Assembly: GCA_016218095.1 (NCBI GenBank)
Contig: JACREV010000240.1
Span: 1-13,414 of the forward strand
DNA: 13,414 nt
Reading direction: 5' to 3'
Source: Deltaproteobacteria bacterium
Lineage (GTDB): Bacteria; Desulfobacterota; GWC2-55-46
Shown: positions 1 through 11,800 of the stretch, one piece after another
Layout of the letters: each line of letters begins with the position of its first letter
How positions within the stretch are numbered: the stretch's first letter is position 1
The notes under the pieces: generated by a model
The model's database searches: none
The model's input: the letters and a program-made list of their open reading frames with translations, nothing else
Told to the model about the DNA's origin: nothing
Translations under genes and position numbers: made by a program

Positions 1-156
1 AGGCAACGGAAGGTCGTCACTACGCGGAGAGATGGCGTCAACATCTACTACCGCATCAACAACCCCAAGATCATCGAGGCGTGCGCCCTCATGAAGGCCG
101 TCCTCATGGAACAGCTCGCGGAGGGCGAAAAGCTCGCCAGGCGCATTAAAAAGTAG
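1..156 (+). CDS. ArsR/SmtB-family transcriptional regulator, C-terminal part (5' end outside window)
   Basis: The last 51 residues of a protein, in frame 1, ending at TAG. The segment KVVTTRRDGVNIYYRINNPK has the wing and final-helix pattern of ArsR/SmtB winged-helix repressors: a basic wing strand, a G-x-x-x-YY-R turn, then a helix with 'ACALMKAVL'. These proteins are small dimeric repressors that leave DNA when they bind a metal or sense redox change. The recognition helix and any metal-binding cysteines lie upstream of the window, so the inducer cannot be named. The stop is 16 nt before the next gene and the rest of the efflux operon follows, so this is the likely autoregulated operon repressor. 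The family call is fairly sure; the signal it senses is unknown. Confidence 0.75.
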   Translation, partial: RQRKVVTTRRDGVNIYYRINNPKIIEACALMKAVLMEQLAEGEKLARRIKK

Positions 157-172
157 CAAAGAGGAGGATACC

Positions 173-382
173 ATGCTGGAAAAGACCCTAAGGCTCATCG
201 CGGGCGTATTCATAATAGCCTCTCTCATATTATCGCGGTACCACTCGGAGTACTGGCTCCTCTTTACAGGGTTTGTGGGATTGAACCTCGTTCAGTCCTT
301 CTTCACCGACTGGTGCCTCATGATGGAGATACTGAAGGCGGTCGGCGTGAAGAGCTGTTGCGAGGCCGGGCCCGCCCATTGA
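173..382 (+). CDS. DUF2892 (YgaP-type transmembrane domain) small inner-membrane protein
   Basis: A 69-residue protein. Its start is fixed by a strong Shine-Dalgarno site, GAGGAGG at 161-167, 5 nt before ATG. It has two hydrophobic segments, about residues 6-20 (LRLIAGVFIIASLIL) and 28-43 (WLLFTGFVGLNLVQSF), then a short tail with cysteines at 'DWCLMM' and 'SCCEAG'. This two-helix layout with a cysteine after the second helix matches DUF2892, the membrane part of YgaP-like proteins, where it often accompanies rhodanese domains or ArsR regulators. No rhodanese domain is present. It lies between the ArsR gene and the efflux genes and is presumably cotranscribed with them. Its role is not established. 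The CC pair near the C-terminus could bind metal or thiols, but that is inference. Confidence 0.7.
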   Translation: MLEKTLRLIAGVFIIASLILSRYHSEYWLLFTGFVGLNLVQSFFTDWCLMMEILKAVGVKSCCEAGPAH

Positions 383-422
383 ACCGTCCGTAAGCCCTTC
401 AACCTTAAGACAAGAGGCCCCG

Positions 423-1754
423 ATGAAGGGGAAGGTATTCCTTTTCCTCATACTCCTCCTTATTCCCGCCGTTTCATCGGCAGGGGAGCCGGTCTTCACC
501 CTCAAGGAGGCGGTAGAGGCGGCCCTCAGGGACAACCATTCGCTCAAAGCTGTCTCGGCGTCCGTCGAGGCCTCGGGAGAGGACGTCGGCAGGGCGCGCT
601 CGTACCTCCTTCCGCGCCTTACCTTCGAGGAGAGGTTTTCGCGGACCACGAACCCCACCTACGCCTTCATGTCTAAGCTCAACCAGGAGCGCTTTGCCGC
701 CTCCGACTTCGCCATAACCTCGCTTAACGACCCTGACGAGACCGACGACTTCCAGACCTCGGTCTCCTTCGAGCAGGCGCTCTTTTCCGAGAAGGCCAGG
801 ATTGGCCTCAAGATGGCCAAGGAGGAGGTCTCGGCGCAGAGGGAGTCGTTTAAAAGGAAGCGCGAGGAGGTCGCGCTCGATACGATAAAGGCCTTCCTTG
901 ATATAACTACGGCCCGGGAGTTCGTCGATGTCGCGAAAAAGGGGCTCGAGGACGCAAAGGTCCATGAGAGGCTCGCGGAGACCCGCTTCAACGCCGATAT
1001 GGGACTTTACTCGGACGTGCTGAGGGCGAAGACCTACGCGGCAGAGTCGGCGCAGAGATTGGTGAGCGCTGAAAAGAACCTTAAACTCGCCAAACGCGGC
1101 CTCGGGCTTCTTTTGGGCCTTGAGAGCGGCGCGGACGTTGGCGGAGAAGTCACGGAGCTTAAGGTCGCGCCCATCGAGCTCTACAGCGCCTCCGCCCTTG
1201 AGCGGAGCGATTTACGGGCCATGAGGATAAGGAAGGGCAACGCCGAGAACAACTTAAGCCTTGCCCGCTCCGAGTACCTCCCCATGATAGGCGTAGGCGG
1301 CGCTTACTACATGAACGACCACGAGACCCCGTTCGGGGCTGAAGGGACGAGCTGGCAGGCCGCGGCTTTTTTAAGGTGGAACATCTTCGACGGGGGGTTG
1401 CGCGAGTTTGAGGCCTCGAAGGCCCGCCTTCAGGCGATTGAGGCCGCGGAGCATTTGAACGGCATGAAAAAGGCGGTCCAGTTCAGGGTATACGAGGCTT
1501 ATCTCGCCCATGAGGAGGCCATGAAGAACACGGAGCTCGCTGAGGCGTCGCTCAAGGCCGCCGAAGAAGGTACAAGGCTTGTGCGCATCCGATATGAGAA
1601 CTCTCTTTCGCCTTTTGTGGACCTGCTGGACGCCGAACTTGCGTTAGAGGGCGCGCGCGCGGGTCTTGTAATGAGAAAGAACGAGCTTAAAACGGCTCAG
1701 GCGGCCCTCTCTTTCGAGGGCGGGACGATACTCAAAGACCTCGGCATCGAATAG
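423..1754 (+). CDS. TolC-family outer-membrane efflux channel protein
   Basis: 443 residues, near the usual 430-490 for the family. It begins with a Sec signal peptide (MKGKVFLFLILLLIPAVSSA, cleavage probably after residue 20). Two outer-membrane-efflux-protein repeats follow, about residues 24-230 and 245-430. Each has long amphipathic helices rich in Ala, Glu, Lys and Arg, as in the periplasmic alpha-barrel of TolC. Typical segments are 'RARSYLLPRLTF', 'LYSDVLRAKTYAAESAQRL' near the end of repeat one, and 'RYENSLSPFVDLLDAELAL' near the end of repeat two. The start has AAGAGG at 412-417, 5 nt upstream. As a trimer it should form the exit duct for the adaptor and RND pump encoded directly downstream. 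The gap to the adaptor gene is 18 nt, which supports one transcript. The substrate cannot be told from this subunit. Confidence 0.92.
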   Translation: MKGKVFLFLILLLIPAVSSAGEPVFTLKEAVEAALRDNHSLKAVSASVEASGEDVGRARSYLLPRLTFEERFSRTTNPTYAFMSKLNQERFAASDFAITSLNDPDETDDFQTSVSFEQALFSEKARIGLKMAKEEVSAQRESFKRKREEVALDTIKAFLDITTAREFVDVAKKGLEDAKVHERLAETRFNADMGLYSDVLRAKTYAAESAQRLVSAEKNLKLAKRGLGLLLGLESGADVGGEVTELKVAPIELYSASALERSDLRAMRIRKGNAENNLSLARSEYLPMIGVGGAYYMNDHETPFGAEGTSWQAAAFLRWNIFDGGLREFEASKARLQAIEAAEHLNGMKKAVQFRVYEAYLAHEEAMKNTELAEASLKAAEEGTRLVRIRYENSLSPFVDLLDAELALEGARAGLVMRKNELKTAQAALSFEGGTILKDLGIE

Positions 1755-1772
1755 GTATAGAGGAGGTTTGAG

Positions 1773-2876
1773 GTGAAAAGGATATTTACAGCCGTCCTTA
1801 TGACAACGGCGCTCGCAATTACCGGCTGCGGCGAGTTCGGGGAAAAGGCCGCGTACACGCCGATTGAAAGGAAAGAGGTCTCGGGGCTTCCGACCGTGCT
1901 TGCCCGCGCGGAGGCAGTCGAGGGCTTCGTCGAGGCCCCCGGGACGGTAAGGGCCGCTTCCACGAGTGTGGTATCTTCAAAGGTCATGGGGGCCGTTACA
2001 ACGCTAAAGGCAAGCGAAGGGTCTTTTGTTAAAAAGGGCGAAGTGCTCCTTACCATCGACGACTCCGACATCTCCGCAAAGATACGGGCCGCAGAGGCGG
2101 GTGTAGCCGAGGCCGAGGCCGGGCAGAAGGCCGCGGAGGCGGGCAGGGCCCTCTCTGAGGTCACCTACTCCAGATACAAAAAGCTCCTTGAAGAGAAGGC
2201 CGTCTCAAGGCAGGAGTTCGACACAGTCGAGACACAGGCAAAGGCCGCCGCGCTCGATTTTGAGCGCATGGAGAACTCCGTCAAGCGCGCAAAGGCAGGG
2301 CTCTCCGAGGCCCGCGCCTACGGGTCGTACACGCGCGTCACCTCCCCTGTAACAGGGATAGTCTCCGAGAAAAGGACCGACATCGGCTCCATGGCCTCTC
2401 CGGGGATGCCGCTCCTTATAATAGAGGGCACCTCTTCATTCACGTTAGACGTGAGCGCGGATGAACGCCTCGCAACCTCCCTTAGGCCCGGCTCAAAGGT
2501 CGAGGTCATCATCGACAACGCGGACGGATTAAGGGAGGGGGTAGTGAAAGAATCGGTCCGCGCCGTAAATACGGCGTCGAGGACTTCCCTTATAAAGATA
2601 GCCGTCAAAGGCAAGGGCCTCCTGCCGGGGCTCTTCGGCAGGGCGCGTATCCCGGCCGGCAAAAGGGAGGCCCTGCTCGTCCCAGCCACAGCAGTTGTCG
2701 AGAGGGGCGCCCTTACCGGCGTATACACGGTCGATGCGAAGGGCCTCATCACGTACAGGCTCATAAGAAAAGGCCCGGCGTACGGCACGGACGTCGAAGT
2801 CCTCTCCGGCCTTGAAAAAGGCGAGCGGGTCGTCTCAATCGGCGCGGACGCCTCTGACGGCGCCATCCTTAAATAA
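1773..2876 (+). CDS. RND efflux periplasmic adaptor (membrane-fusion lipoprotein, HlyD/AcrA type)
   Basis: 367 residues from a GTG start with AGAGGAGG just upstream. The N-terminus is a lipoprotein signal with lipobox AITGC, so Cys19 should be lipidated and anchor the mature protein in a membrane. Domain order is the standard adaptor plan: first half-lipoyl strand set about 55-98 (KVMGAVTTLKASEGSFVKKG), an Ala/Glu-rich coiled-coil hairpin about 100-183, second half-lipoyl about 187-219 (TRVTSPVTGIVSEKRTDIGS), a beta-barrel about 220-295, and a membrane-proximal domain to the C-terminus (PATAVVERG...GLEKGERVV). It links the inner-membrane pump to the TolC-like channel. The gene lies 18 nt after the channel gene and 17 nt before the pump gene, so the three subunits are probably made together. 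I saw no truncation or frameshift. Confidence 0.93.
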   Translation: MKRIFTAVLMTTALAITGCGEFGEKAAYTPIERKEVSGLPTVLARAEAVEGFVEAPGTVRAASTSVVSSKVMGAVTTLKASEGSFVKKGEVLLTIDDSDISAKIRAAEAGVAEAEAGQKAAEAGRALSEVTYSRYKKLLEEKAVSRQEFDTVETQAKAAALDFERMENSVKRAKAGLSEARAYGSYTRVTSPVTGIVSEKRTDIGSMASPGMPLLIIEGTSSFTLDVSADERLATSLRPGSKVEVIIDNADGLREGVVKESVRAVNTASRTSLIKIAVKGKGLLPGLFGRARIPAGKREALLVPATAVVERGALTGVYTVDAKGLITYRLIRKGPAYGTDVEVLSGLEKGERVVSIGADASDGAILK

Positions 2877-2893
2877 TCCCCCCGGCGGTCGAT

Positions 2894-6072
<3,179 letters not shown>

Positions 6073-6076
<4 letters not shown>

Positions 6077-6100
6077 TAATAGTCATTTTACGCGTATAAT
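6073..6100 (+). promoter_or_regulatory. Sigma-70-type promoter for the cytochrome gene, overlapping the RND stop
   Basis: TTGATA at 6073-6078 and a perfect TATAAT at 6095-6100 are separated by 16 nt. The -35 box overlaps the TGA stop (6074-6076) of the RND gene. Predicted transcription would begin near 6107, giving a leader of about 40 nt to the ATG at 6146. This suggests the cytochrome gene can be expressed independently of the efflux operon. Confidence 0.65.
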
Positions 6101-6133
6101 GAGCGGTATATGATGGGCTTAAGAGAGCGCAAC

Positions 6134-6143
6134 AGGGGAGGGG
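6134..6143 (+). promoter_or_regulatory. Ribosome binding site that decides the cytochrome start
   Basis: The purine run AGGGGAGGGG lies just before the ATG at 6146. The in-frame ATG at 6110 has no such site, falls only a few bases after the predicted transcription start, and would put charged residues ahead of the signal peptide. The ATG at 6146 is therefore preferred. Confidence 0.6.
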
Positions 6144-6145
6144 AG

Positions 6146-6619
6146 ATGAAAAACCTTATTAAACTCGCGGGCCTCGTAATCGTCGCGTTATGCCTCATGA
6201 CGTCAAGCGCGGAGTCTGCGGAGCACGATCACGCGAACCGCAAGCACCATGAAAAGGCGGCCACAAAGGCGTCGGTCAACCCCCTTGTCGAGGAGATGAG
6301 GGTGCTCGACGCGGCCTTCAGGGAGATCGTCTCGGGGGTCGTTGTCGGCGACGGGCCGAGGGTGCTCTCGGCGATAGAAACGCTCCACGGCTCCATGGAG
6401 AAGACACAGAGCGCGCTCCACGCCGGGGAAGTAAAACTCCCCAGGAACCCTCAGAAGATAAAGGAGTTCGAGAATTTTGACAAGGAGTTCCACGGGGAGC
6501 TCGAGGCCCTTGCGAAGGCCGCCGAAAGAGACGACGGGAAGATGATGGCCTCGTTCACGAAAAGGCTCCTCGACGGGTGCGTCAGGTGCCACGGGGAGTT
6601 CAGGAAGCAGGGGCGTTAA
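6146..6619 (+). CDS. Class II-like monohaem cytochrome c, periplasmic
   Basis: 157 residues from the preferred ATG. A Sec signal peptide covers about residues 1-25 (MKNLIKLAGLVIVALCLMTS then SAESA). A single haem-attachment motif, CVRCH, sits at 145-149, only 8 residues from the C-terminus. A haem site at the extreme C-terminus after helical sequence is the hallmark of class II cytochromes (cytochrome c' and c556 type four-helix bundles). The helical stretches about 45-65, 72-92, 103-127 and 130-150 fit that fold. The mature N-terminus is rich in histidine (EHDHANRKHHEKAA), which may bind metal. An electron-transfer or small-ligand sensing role is inferred from the fold. It has its own promoter and terminator. 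A link to the efflux system is only positional. Confidence 0.8.
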   Translation: MKNLIKLAGLVIVALCLMTSSAESAEHDHANRKHHEKAATKASVNPLVEEMRVLDAAFREIVSGVVVGDGPRVLSAIETLHGSMEKTQSALHAGEVKLPRNPQKIKEFENFDKEFHGELEALAKAAERDDGKMMASFTKRLLDGCVRCHGEFRKQGR

Positions 6620-6654
6620 AGGATATTGTAGTCGGAGAGACATTCTCCAATAAG

Positions 6655-6690
6655 AAGGCCCGCGGGAAATCCCCGCGGGCCTTTCCGTTT
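6655..6690 (+). terminator. Rho-independent terminator after the cytochrome gene
   Basis: A perfect stem, AAGGCCCGCGGG at 6655-6666 pairing with 6672-6683, closes a 5-nt loop and runs into a T-rich tail (CTTTCCGTTT). It lies 36 nt after the cytochrome stop. It separates this transcript from typA, which has its own promoter. Confidence 0.85.
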
Positions 6691-6775
6691 ATGTATCAGT
6701 TTTACAATCCGTCGAAGTCGGAAGCTCCGCCCCCCGCATTCGAGCGGACCCTTGGCCCCCTGACGCATAAAAGCC

Positions 6776-6805
6776 TTTACTATGACGTGAATAGTATTGT
6801 ATAAT
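6776..6805 (+). promoter_or_regulatory. Predicted sigma-70 promoter of typA
   Basis: A perfect TATAAT at 6800-6805 has TTTACT at 6776-6781 upstream with an 18-nt spacer (or TTACTA at 6777 with 17). Transcription would start near 6812, giving a leader of about 36 nt with AAGGAG at 6836-6841 before the ATG at 6848. Confidence 0.6.
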
Positions 6806-6847
6806 TTCAGATTCCGTTCAGACGGACAAGAATATAAGGAGCTTGGT

Positions 6848-8659
6848 ATGAACCCGAAGGAAATAAGGAATATCGCGATAATAGCCCACGTCGACCACGG
6901 AAAGACGACACTCGTCGACGCGATGCTCAAGCAGGCGGGCATCTTCCGCACGAACGAGCGCGTCGTGGACCGCGTAATGGACAACATAGACCTTGAGAGG
7001 GAGCGCGGCATCACCATCATGGCCAAGAATACCGCGGTCGAGTTCGCGGGGGTGAAAATTAACATAGTAGACACCCCAGGCCACGCCGACTTCGGCGGTG
7101 AGGTCGAGAGGACCCTTAAGATGGTCGACGGGGTGCTTCTCCTTGTAGACGCCTCCGAGGGCCCGTTGCCCCAGACAAGGTTCGTGCTCCGTAAGGCCCT
7201 CGAGCTCAAGCTCACGCCGCTTATCGTCATCAACAAGATAGACAGGCCGGACGCGAGGATAAGCGAGGTCTTGAACGAGATATACGACTTATTCATCGAC
7301 CTCGACGCTCACGAAGACCAGCTCGACTTCCCTATCGTCTACACGAACGCGAGGAAGGGGACGGCCACGCTTGACCTTAACGCAGACTCGCCGGACCTGA
7401 AACCCCTCTTCGAGCTTATCATAAAGACCATACCGCCGCCGGTCGGAGACCCCTCCGCGGTATTGCAGGTCCTCGTCACCAATATCGACTACAACGACTA
7501 CGTCGGAAGGCTCGCCATCGGGAGGATCTTTTCCGGCACCATCCGCTACGGCGACGCCGTCGCCTTCATAAACGCCGAAGGAAAGGCCATAAAGACCAAG
7601 GTCACGGCCCAGTATGTATTCCAGGGGCTTGAGCGGGCAGACTCCAAAGAGGCCTTCGCCGGCGACATCGTCGCTCTCGCCGGCCTCGAAGGCATAGGCA
7701 TCGGGGACACGATAACCGACGCCGAGAACCCGAAGGAGCTCCCGAGGATAAAGGTCGACGAGCCGACGATCTCGATGGTGTTTTCTCCCAATACCTCGCC
7801 CTTTGCCGGAAAAGAGGGCAAGTTCGTCACCTCAAGGAACTTAAGGGAGCGGCTTGAGAAAGAGCTCCTCTATAACGTCTCCATAAGGGTCGATTTTGAG
7901 AAGGCCGACCAGTTCAAGGTCATGGGCAGGGGCGAGCTTCAGCTCGCCATTTTGATAGAGATGATGAGGAGAGAGGGCTACGAGCTCTCGGTCTCGATGC
8001 CTGAGACGATCACGAAGACCATAGACGGCAAGCTGCATGAGCCGGTCGAGCTCCTCGTAATAGACGTCCCCGAGGACTTTATCGGCGTCGTCACCCAGCA
8101 GGTCGGGATGAGGAAGGGCAAGATGCTCAAGATGCAGAACAACGGCCACGGGAGGGTCAGGCTCGAGTTCCGCATACCATCGAGGGGGCTCATAGGCTTC
8201 AGGTCCCAGTTCCTGACCGACACCCGCGGCACCGGCCTTCTTAACCACCTCTTCGAGGGGTACGAGCCCTGGTGCGGGCCGATATCGAGGCGCCAGGCAG
8301 GCGCGCTCGTAGCCGACAGGACCGGCGTCACTAACGTATACGCCCTCTTCCACCTCCAGCCCAGGGGCACCCTCCATGTGAAGGAGAACACCCCGGTCTA
8401 CGAGGGGATGATAATCGGAGAGAACTCCAGAGAGAACGACATGGACGTCAACGCCGTAAAGGAGAAGAAGCTCACTAACATGAGGGCCTCGGGGTCTGAT
8501 GATACGATGTTTCTATTCCCCCCCAATATCATGAACCTCGAACAGGCGCTCGAATTCATAGTAGAGGATGAGCTCGTCGAGGTCACGCCCCAGTCCATAA
8601 GGCTCAGGAAAAAGGTGCTGGAAGCCGGCAGGAGACCGAAGCAGAAGAACAGGGACTGA
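6848..8659 (+). CDS. typA: Ribosome-associated translational GTPase TypA/BipA
   Basis: 603 residues, close to the usual ~607. The start ATG has AAGGAG 6 nt upstream, and the protein begins MNPKEIRNIAIIAHVDHGKT, the standard BipA N-terminus. A longer TTG-start frame from 6797 would begin inside the promoter and is rejected. GTPase motifs are in order: G1 AHVDHGKTT (13-21), G2 RGITI (53-57), G3 DTPGHAD (75-81), G4 NKID (129-132), and a G5-position TNARK (166-170). Domain II beta-barrel, EF-G-like domains III and V, and the BipA-specific C-terminal domain follow. The tail 'ELVEVTPQSIRLRKKVL' is typical. The protein binds the 70S ribosome and acts in 50S assembly and in stress or low-temperature adaptation. 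The gene appears intact and monocistronic, with its own promoter and hairpins after the stop. Confidence 0.97.
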   Translation: MNPKEIRNIAIIAHVDHGKTTLVDAMLKQAGIFRTNERVVDRVMDNIDLERERGITIMAKNTAVEFAGVKINIVDTPGHADFGGEVERTLKMVDGVLLLVDASEGPLPQTRFVLRKALELKLTPLIVINKIDRPDARISEVLNEIYDLFIDLDAHEDQLDFPIVYTNARKGTATLDLNADSPDLKPLFELIIKTIPPPVGDPSAVLQVLVTNIDYNDYVGRLAIGRIFSGTIRYGDAVAFINAEGKAIKTKVTAQYVFQGLERADSKEAFAGDIVALAGLEGIGIGDTITDAENPKELPRIKVDEPTISMVFSPNTSPFAGKEGKFVTSRNLRERLEKELLYNVSIRVDFEKADQFKVMGRGELQLAILIEMMRREGYELSVSMPETITKTIDGKLHEPVELLVIDVPEDFIGVVTQQVGMRKGKMLKMQNNGHGRVRLEFRIPSRGLIGFRSQFLTDTRGTGLLNHLFEGYEPWCGPISRRQAGALVADRTGVTNVYALFHLQPRGTLHVKENTPVYEGMIIGENSRENDMDVNAVKEKKLTNMRASGSDDTMFLFPPNIMNLEQALEFIVEDELVEVTPQSIRLRKKVLEAGRRPKQKNRD

Positions 8660-8680
8660 GCGGCAAGCCCCTGAAGCCTT

Positions 8681-8709
8681 TTGATTTATTTCCGCAAAGG
8701 TAGTAAAGT
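8681..8709 (+). promoter_or_regulatory. Possible weak promoter for the cyclic di-GMP sensor gene
   Basis: TTGATT at 8681-8686 and TAAAGT at 8704-8709 are 17 nt apart, each matching four of six consensus bases. It is the only promoter-like pair I found between typA and the sensor gene. A transcript from here would carry all the hairpins at 8709-8816 in its leader. Weak evidence. Confidence 0.3.
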
Positions 8710-8756
8710 TGAGAGGCGGTAGAAAAAGACCGGTCTGACTTTTTCAACCGCCTCAA
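8709..8756 (+). other. Imperfect hairpin in the typA-sensor intergenic region
   Basis: The arm TTGAGAGGCGGTAGAAAAAG (8709-8728) pairs with 8739-8756 through a 2-nt bulge and one mismatch. The loop contains ACCGGT. No T-run follows, so it is not an intrinsic terminator by itself. Its 3' arm is shared with an alternative 7-bp hairpin, GCCTCAA (8750-8756) with TTGAGGC (8762-8768). Confidence 0.55.
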
Positions 8757-8771
8757 AGGGCTTGAGGCTCC

Positions 8772-8816
8772 ACGGAGACCCCGGCTCGTTCAAAGCCCTT
8801 CAGTCCCGTTTTTTTT
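8772..8816 (+). terminator. Terminator-like hairpin with T8 tract between typA and the sensor gene
   Basis: ACGG at 8772-8775 and GAC at 8777-8779 pair with GTC at 8803-8805 and CCGT at 8806-8809, with one bulged A. An inner GGCT/AGCC pairing is at 8783-8786 and 8794-8797. Eight T residues (8809-8816) follow directly. A competing stem pairs AAGGGCTT (8756-8763) with AAGCCCTT (8793-8800). It may end typA transcription. It also lies only 29 nt before the sensor gene start, so it could act as an attenuator. Confidence 0.5.
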
Positions 8817-8845
8817 CAGGCGTGTGACCCGCCAAGGGGTATGTC

Positions 8846-11800
8846 GTGAAAGGTTTCAGCTTCTCACTGACCAAAAAGGCCCTTCTTGCGGTCATCATCA
8901 TACTGCTCCCCATCTTCGTCGCCTTCAACTATTCCTTCATAAAAAACAGGGAGCTCTTCGAGAGGCACGCCCTCGAGGACCTCTCGATCATCGGCGAGAC
9001 CTTCGAGGCCGACGTCTACAATATCCTCGACCTCTCCGAAAAGACCGTAAAGGACTTCGCGAGCGACGTCTTCATAATCGATGCCCTCCAAAGGATAGGC
9101 CGCGGGGACCGCTTCGCCTCTAAGGCCTTAAGCGCCCACCTTGTACGGAATAAGCTCCCTATCGGCGGACATATCTCCCTTATCCATGCCGTCGGAGCCG
9201 ACGGAAAGGTCAAGGCCTCTACGGACGCCTCCGCAATCGGCGCCGACCTCTCAAGAGGGCCTTTCTTCTCCGGCGCGGAAAACGGCATCACGATAGCCGA
9301 AACACTCATCAATGACCGGCCCGCGCTCGCCTTATCCGCGCCGGTGAACGGCTCTGAACCTTCCTCCCGCGCGGGCTTTCTCGTGGCGTTCATAAGGTTA
9401 TCGGACTTGAGCAAGGTCATGTCCGGCGAGTTCAAGCGCGGGATCGAGGACCACGGCTGGAGGTCGAGCAAGGCGTCCCTTGAGGCGTACATCGTCAACA
9501 GGGAGATGCTCATGCTCACCGATTCAAGGTTCATTCAAGGGAGCGTCCTTAAGACAAAGGTAGCAACCGAGCCCGTCCTCTCCTGCGTCAACAAAGGCGC
9601 GGACATGAACGGCTTCTACGCGGATTACAGGGGCGTTTCGGTCGCCGGGGCCTCCAAGTGCATCAAACCGCTCGGGTGGACGCTCCTTGTAGAGATAGAT
9701 ACCGACGAAGCCCTTGCGCCGGTCTCGGCCATGAAGATGCACGCGGTCATGGTCTGGGCCCTTGTGGCAGGCCTCATCACGCTCCTTTTCGTCATCTTCT
9801 ACAGATCCATCGTCCTTCAACTCCGGAAAATATTCGACGCCGCGAAATCGATCTCCGAGGGTGACTACGATGTAAGGGTGCCTGTATCCTCCAGCGACGA
9901 GGTAGGCCTCATCTCGAGTGCGTTCAACGAGATGGCCGTTGACATCAAGACCGCGCTCTTCGCCCTCACCGAGAGCGAGGAGCGCCTCAAGGAGGCACAG
10001 AGGATCGCCCGAATCGGCTCCTGGGACTGGGACATAGTCAACAACACGCTCCACTGGTCAGACGAGATATACCGCATATTCGGGCTCAAGCCCCAGGAGT
10101 TCGGCGCCACATACGAGGCGTTCCTCAATTCAGTCCACCCCGACGACAGGGAGTTCGTTAAGGAGTCCGTGAGGAAGGCGCTTTTCGAGCGAGCGCCTTA
10201 CTCGATAGACCACCGCGTCCTTCTGCTGGACGGGACGATGCAAAAGATAGTCCACGAGCAGGCCGTTGTAAGCTTCGATGAGGCGGGCCATCCAACGCGC
10301 ATGGTCGGCACCGTACAGGACGTCACCGAGCACAGGAGGGCCGAACAGGCCATCGAGAGCATCGCGAAATTCCCCTCCGAAAACCCAAACCCCGTGCTGA
10401 GGCTCTCCGAAGACGGCATTGTGCTCTATATAAATGCCGCGGCAAGGCCCATACTCGCCGTTTTAGGCTCGGAGATCGGCGGGAGGCTCCATGACGGCTA
10501 TGCCAGTCTCGTCGGCGACGTCTACGCCTCGGGAAAGGGCCTGGAAATAGAGCTTGCGAGCGAGGACAGGATCTTCTCCCTCATCCTCACCCCCATAAAG
10601 GGCGAGAAATACGTGAACATATATGGACGCGACATAACCGACCGGAAAAAGACCGAGTTCGAGCTAAAGAAGCTCTCAATGGCAATGGAGCAGTCGGTCA
10701 ATGTCGTCTTCATAACCGACATGAAAGGCAACATAGAGTATGTCAACCCGATGTTCGAGCAGGTGACAGGCTATTCAAAGGAAGAGGCGATAGGCCAGAA
10801 CCCGAGGATACTCTCCTCCGGCACGGTCACGAACGAGGATTACGAGAACCTCTGGAAGACGATACTCTCGGGCAAGACCTGGAGGAACGTCTACAAGAAC
10901 AAGAAAAAGTCCGGCTCTTACTACTGGTCGAACTCCGTCATCTCGCCGATAAAAAACGAACGGGGAGAGATAACCCACTTCCTCGCGGTCCAGGAAGACA
11001 TAACCGAAAAGATGGTCTCAGAGGAGAGGATAAATTACCTCGCGAACCACGACGAGTTGACGGGCCTCGTCAACCGCACCCGCTTTATAGAGCTACTCGA
11101 CGACTGGATATACTGTGCGGCGACCGGGGGCGACATCGGGGCCTTCTACCTCCTCGACATGGACGATTTCAAGTTCCTGAACGACACCTACGGCCACGGC
11201 GCTGGAGACGAGTTTTTAAGGAGGGCCTCGCGCATCCTCTCCTCAGCGATCGGACGCATCCGCCCTGAAAAGATATCCAAGGAACCCATCCTCGGCCGCT
11301 TAAGCGGAGACGAGTTCGCGGTATTCGTCCCCGGCGTCGCAGTCCGGGAGGCGCTCTCAGTAGCCGAGACCATCAGGAAGGATATAGAGGACTTCAAATT
11401 CCAGGAGGCCCCCATAGCCATCACCGTAAGTATCGGGGTTGTACTCTTCCCCGCCCACGGCAGGGACGCCAAGGAGCTCTTCACGAGGGCGGACGCCGCA
11501 ATGTACAGGGCAAAGGAACTCGGCAGGAACCGCTTCCACCTCTTCATACCCGAAGACCAGGACCTCGAGAAGATGCACTCGAGGGTCGCGTGGAAGGAGA
11601 GGATACTCAAATCCCTCAGGGAAAACAGGTTCGAGCCGTGGTTCCAGCCGATCCTCGACCTCTCCACAAACTCCGTCCACCACTACGAATCGCTCGCAAG
11701 ACTCAAGGCCGAGGACGGCTCCATAATGCTCCCCGGCGCGTTCATAGACATCGCAGAAAGGTTCGGCATCATCGGGTCCATAGACAGGATGATCATCGAA

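Noticed and set aside
383..422. Possible terminator or hairpin between the DUF2892 and TolC-family genes
   Set aside because: Only a short TTGAA/TTCAA pairing with a long loop and no T-run is present, so it is not supported.
6797..6847. TTG-initiated N-terminal extension of typA
   Set aside because: The TTG lies in the -10 region of the predicted promoter, and the extension has no homology to TypA N-termini. The ATG at 6848 has a good ribosome binding site.
6616..7296. 226-residue open frame on the minus strand across the start of typA
   Set aside because: It is antisense to a confidently identified typA and runs through the terminator and promoter region. It has Ser/Thr/Ile-rich low-quality composition and no recognisable domain.
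8660..8845. Cyclic di-GMP (GEMM) riboswitch upstream of the GGDEF-EAL gene
   Set aside because: I looked for the GEMM core pattern and tetraloop-receptor signature and did not find them in order; only a loose CGCAAAGG match is present.
8841..8849. Two-codon frame ATG-TCG-TGA overlapping the GTG start of the sensor gene
   Set aside because: The Shine-Dalgarno site AAGGGG (8834-8839) is only 1 nt from this ATG but 6 nt from the GTG, so the overlap is most likely chance.
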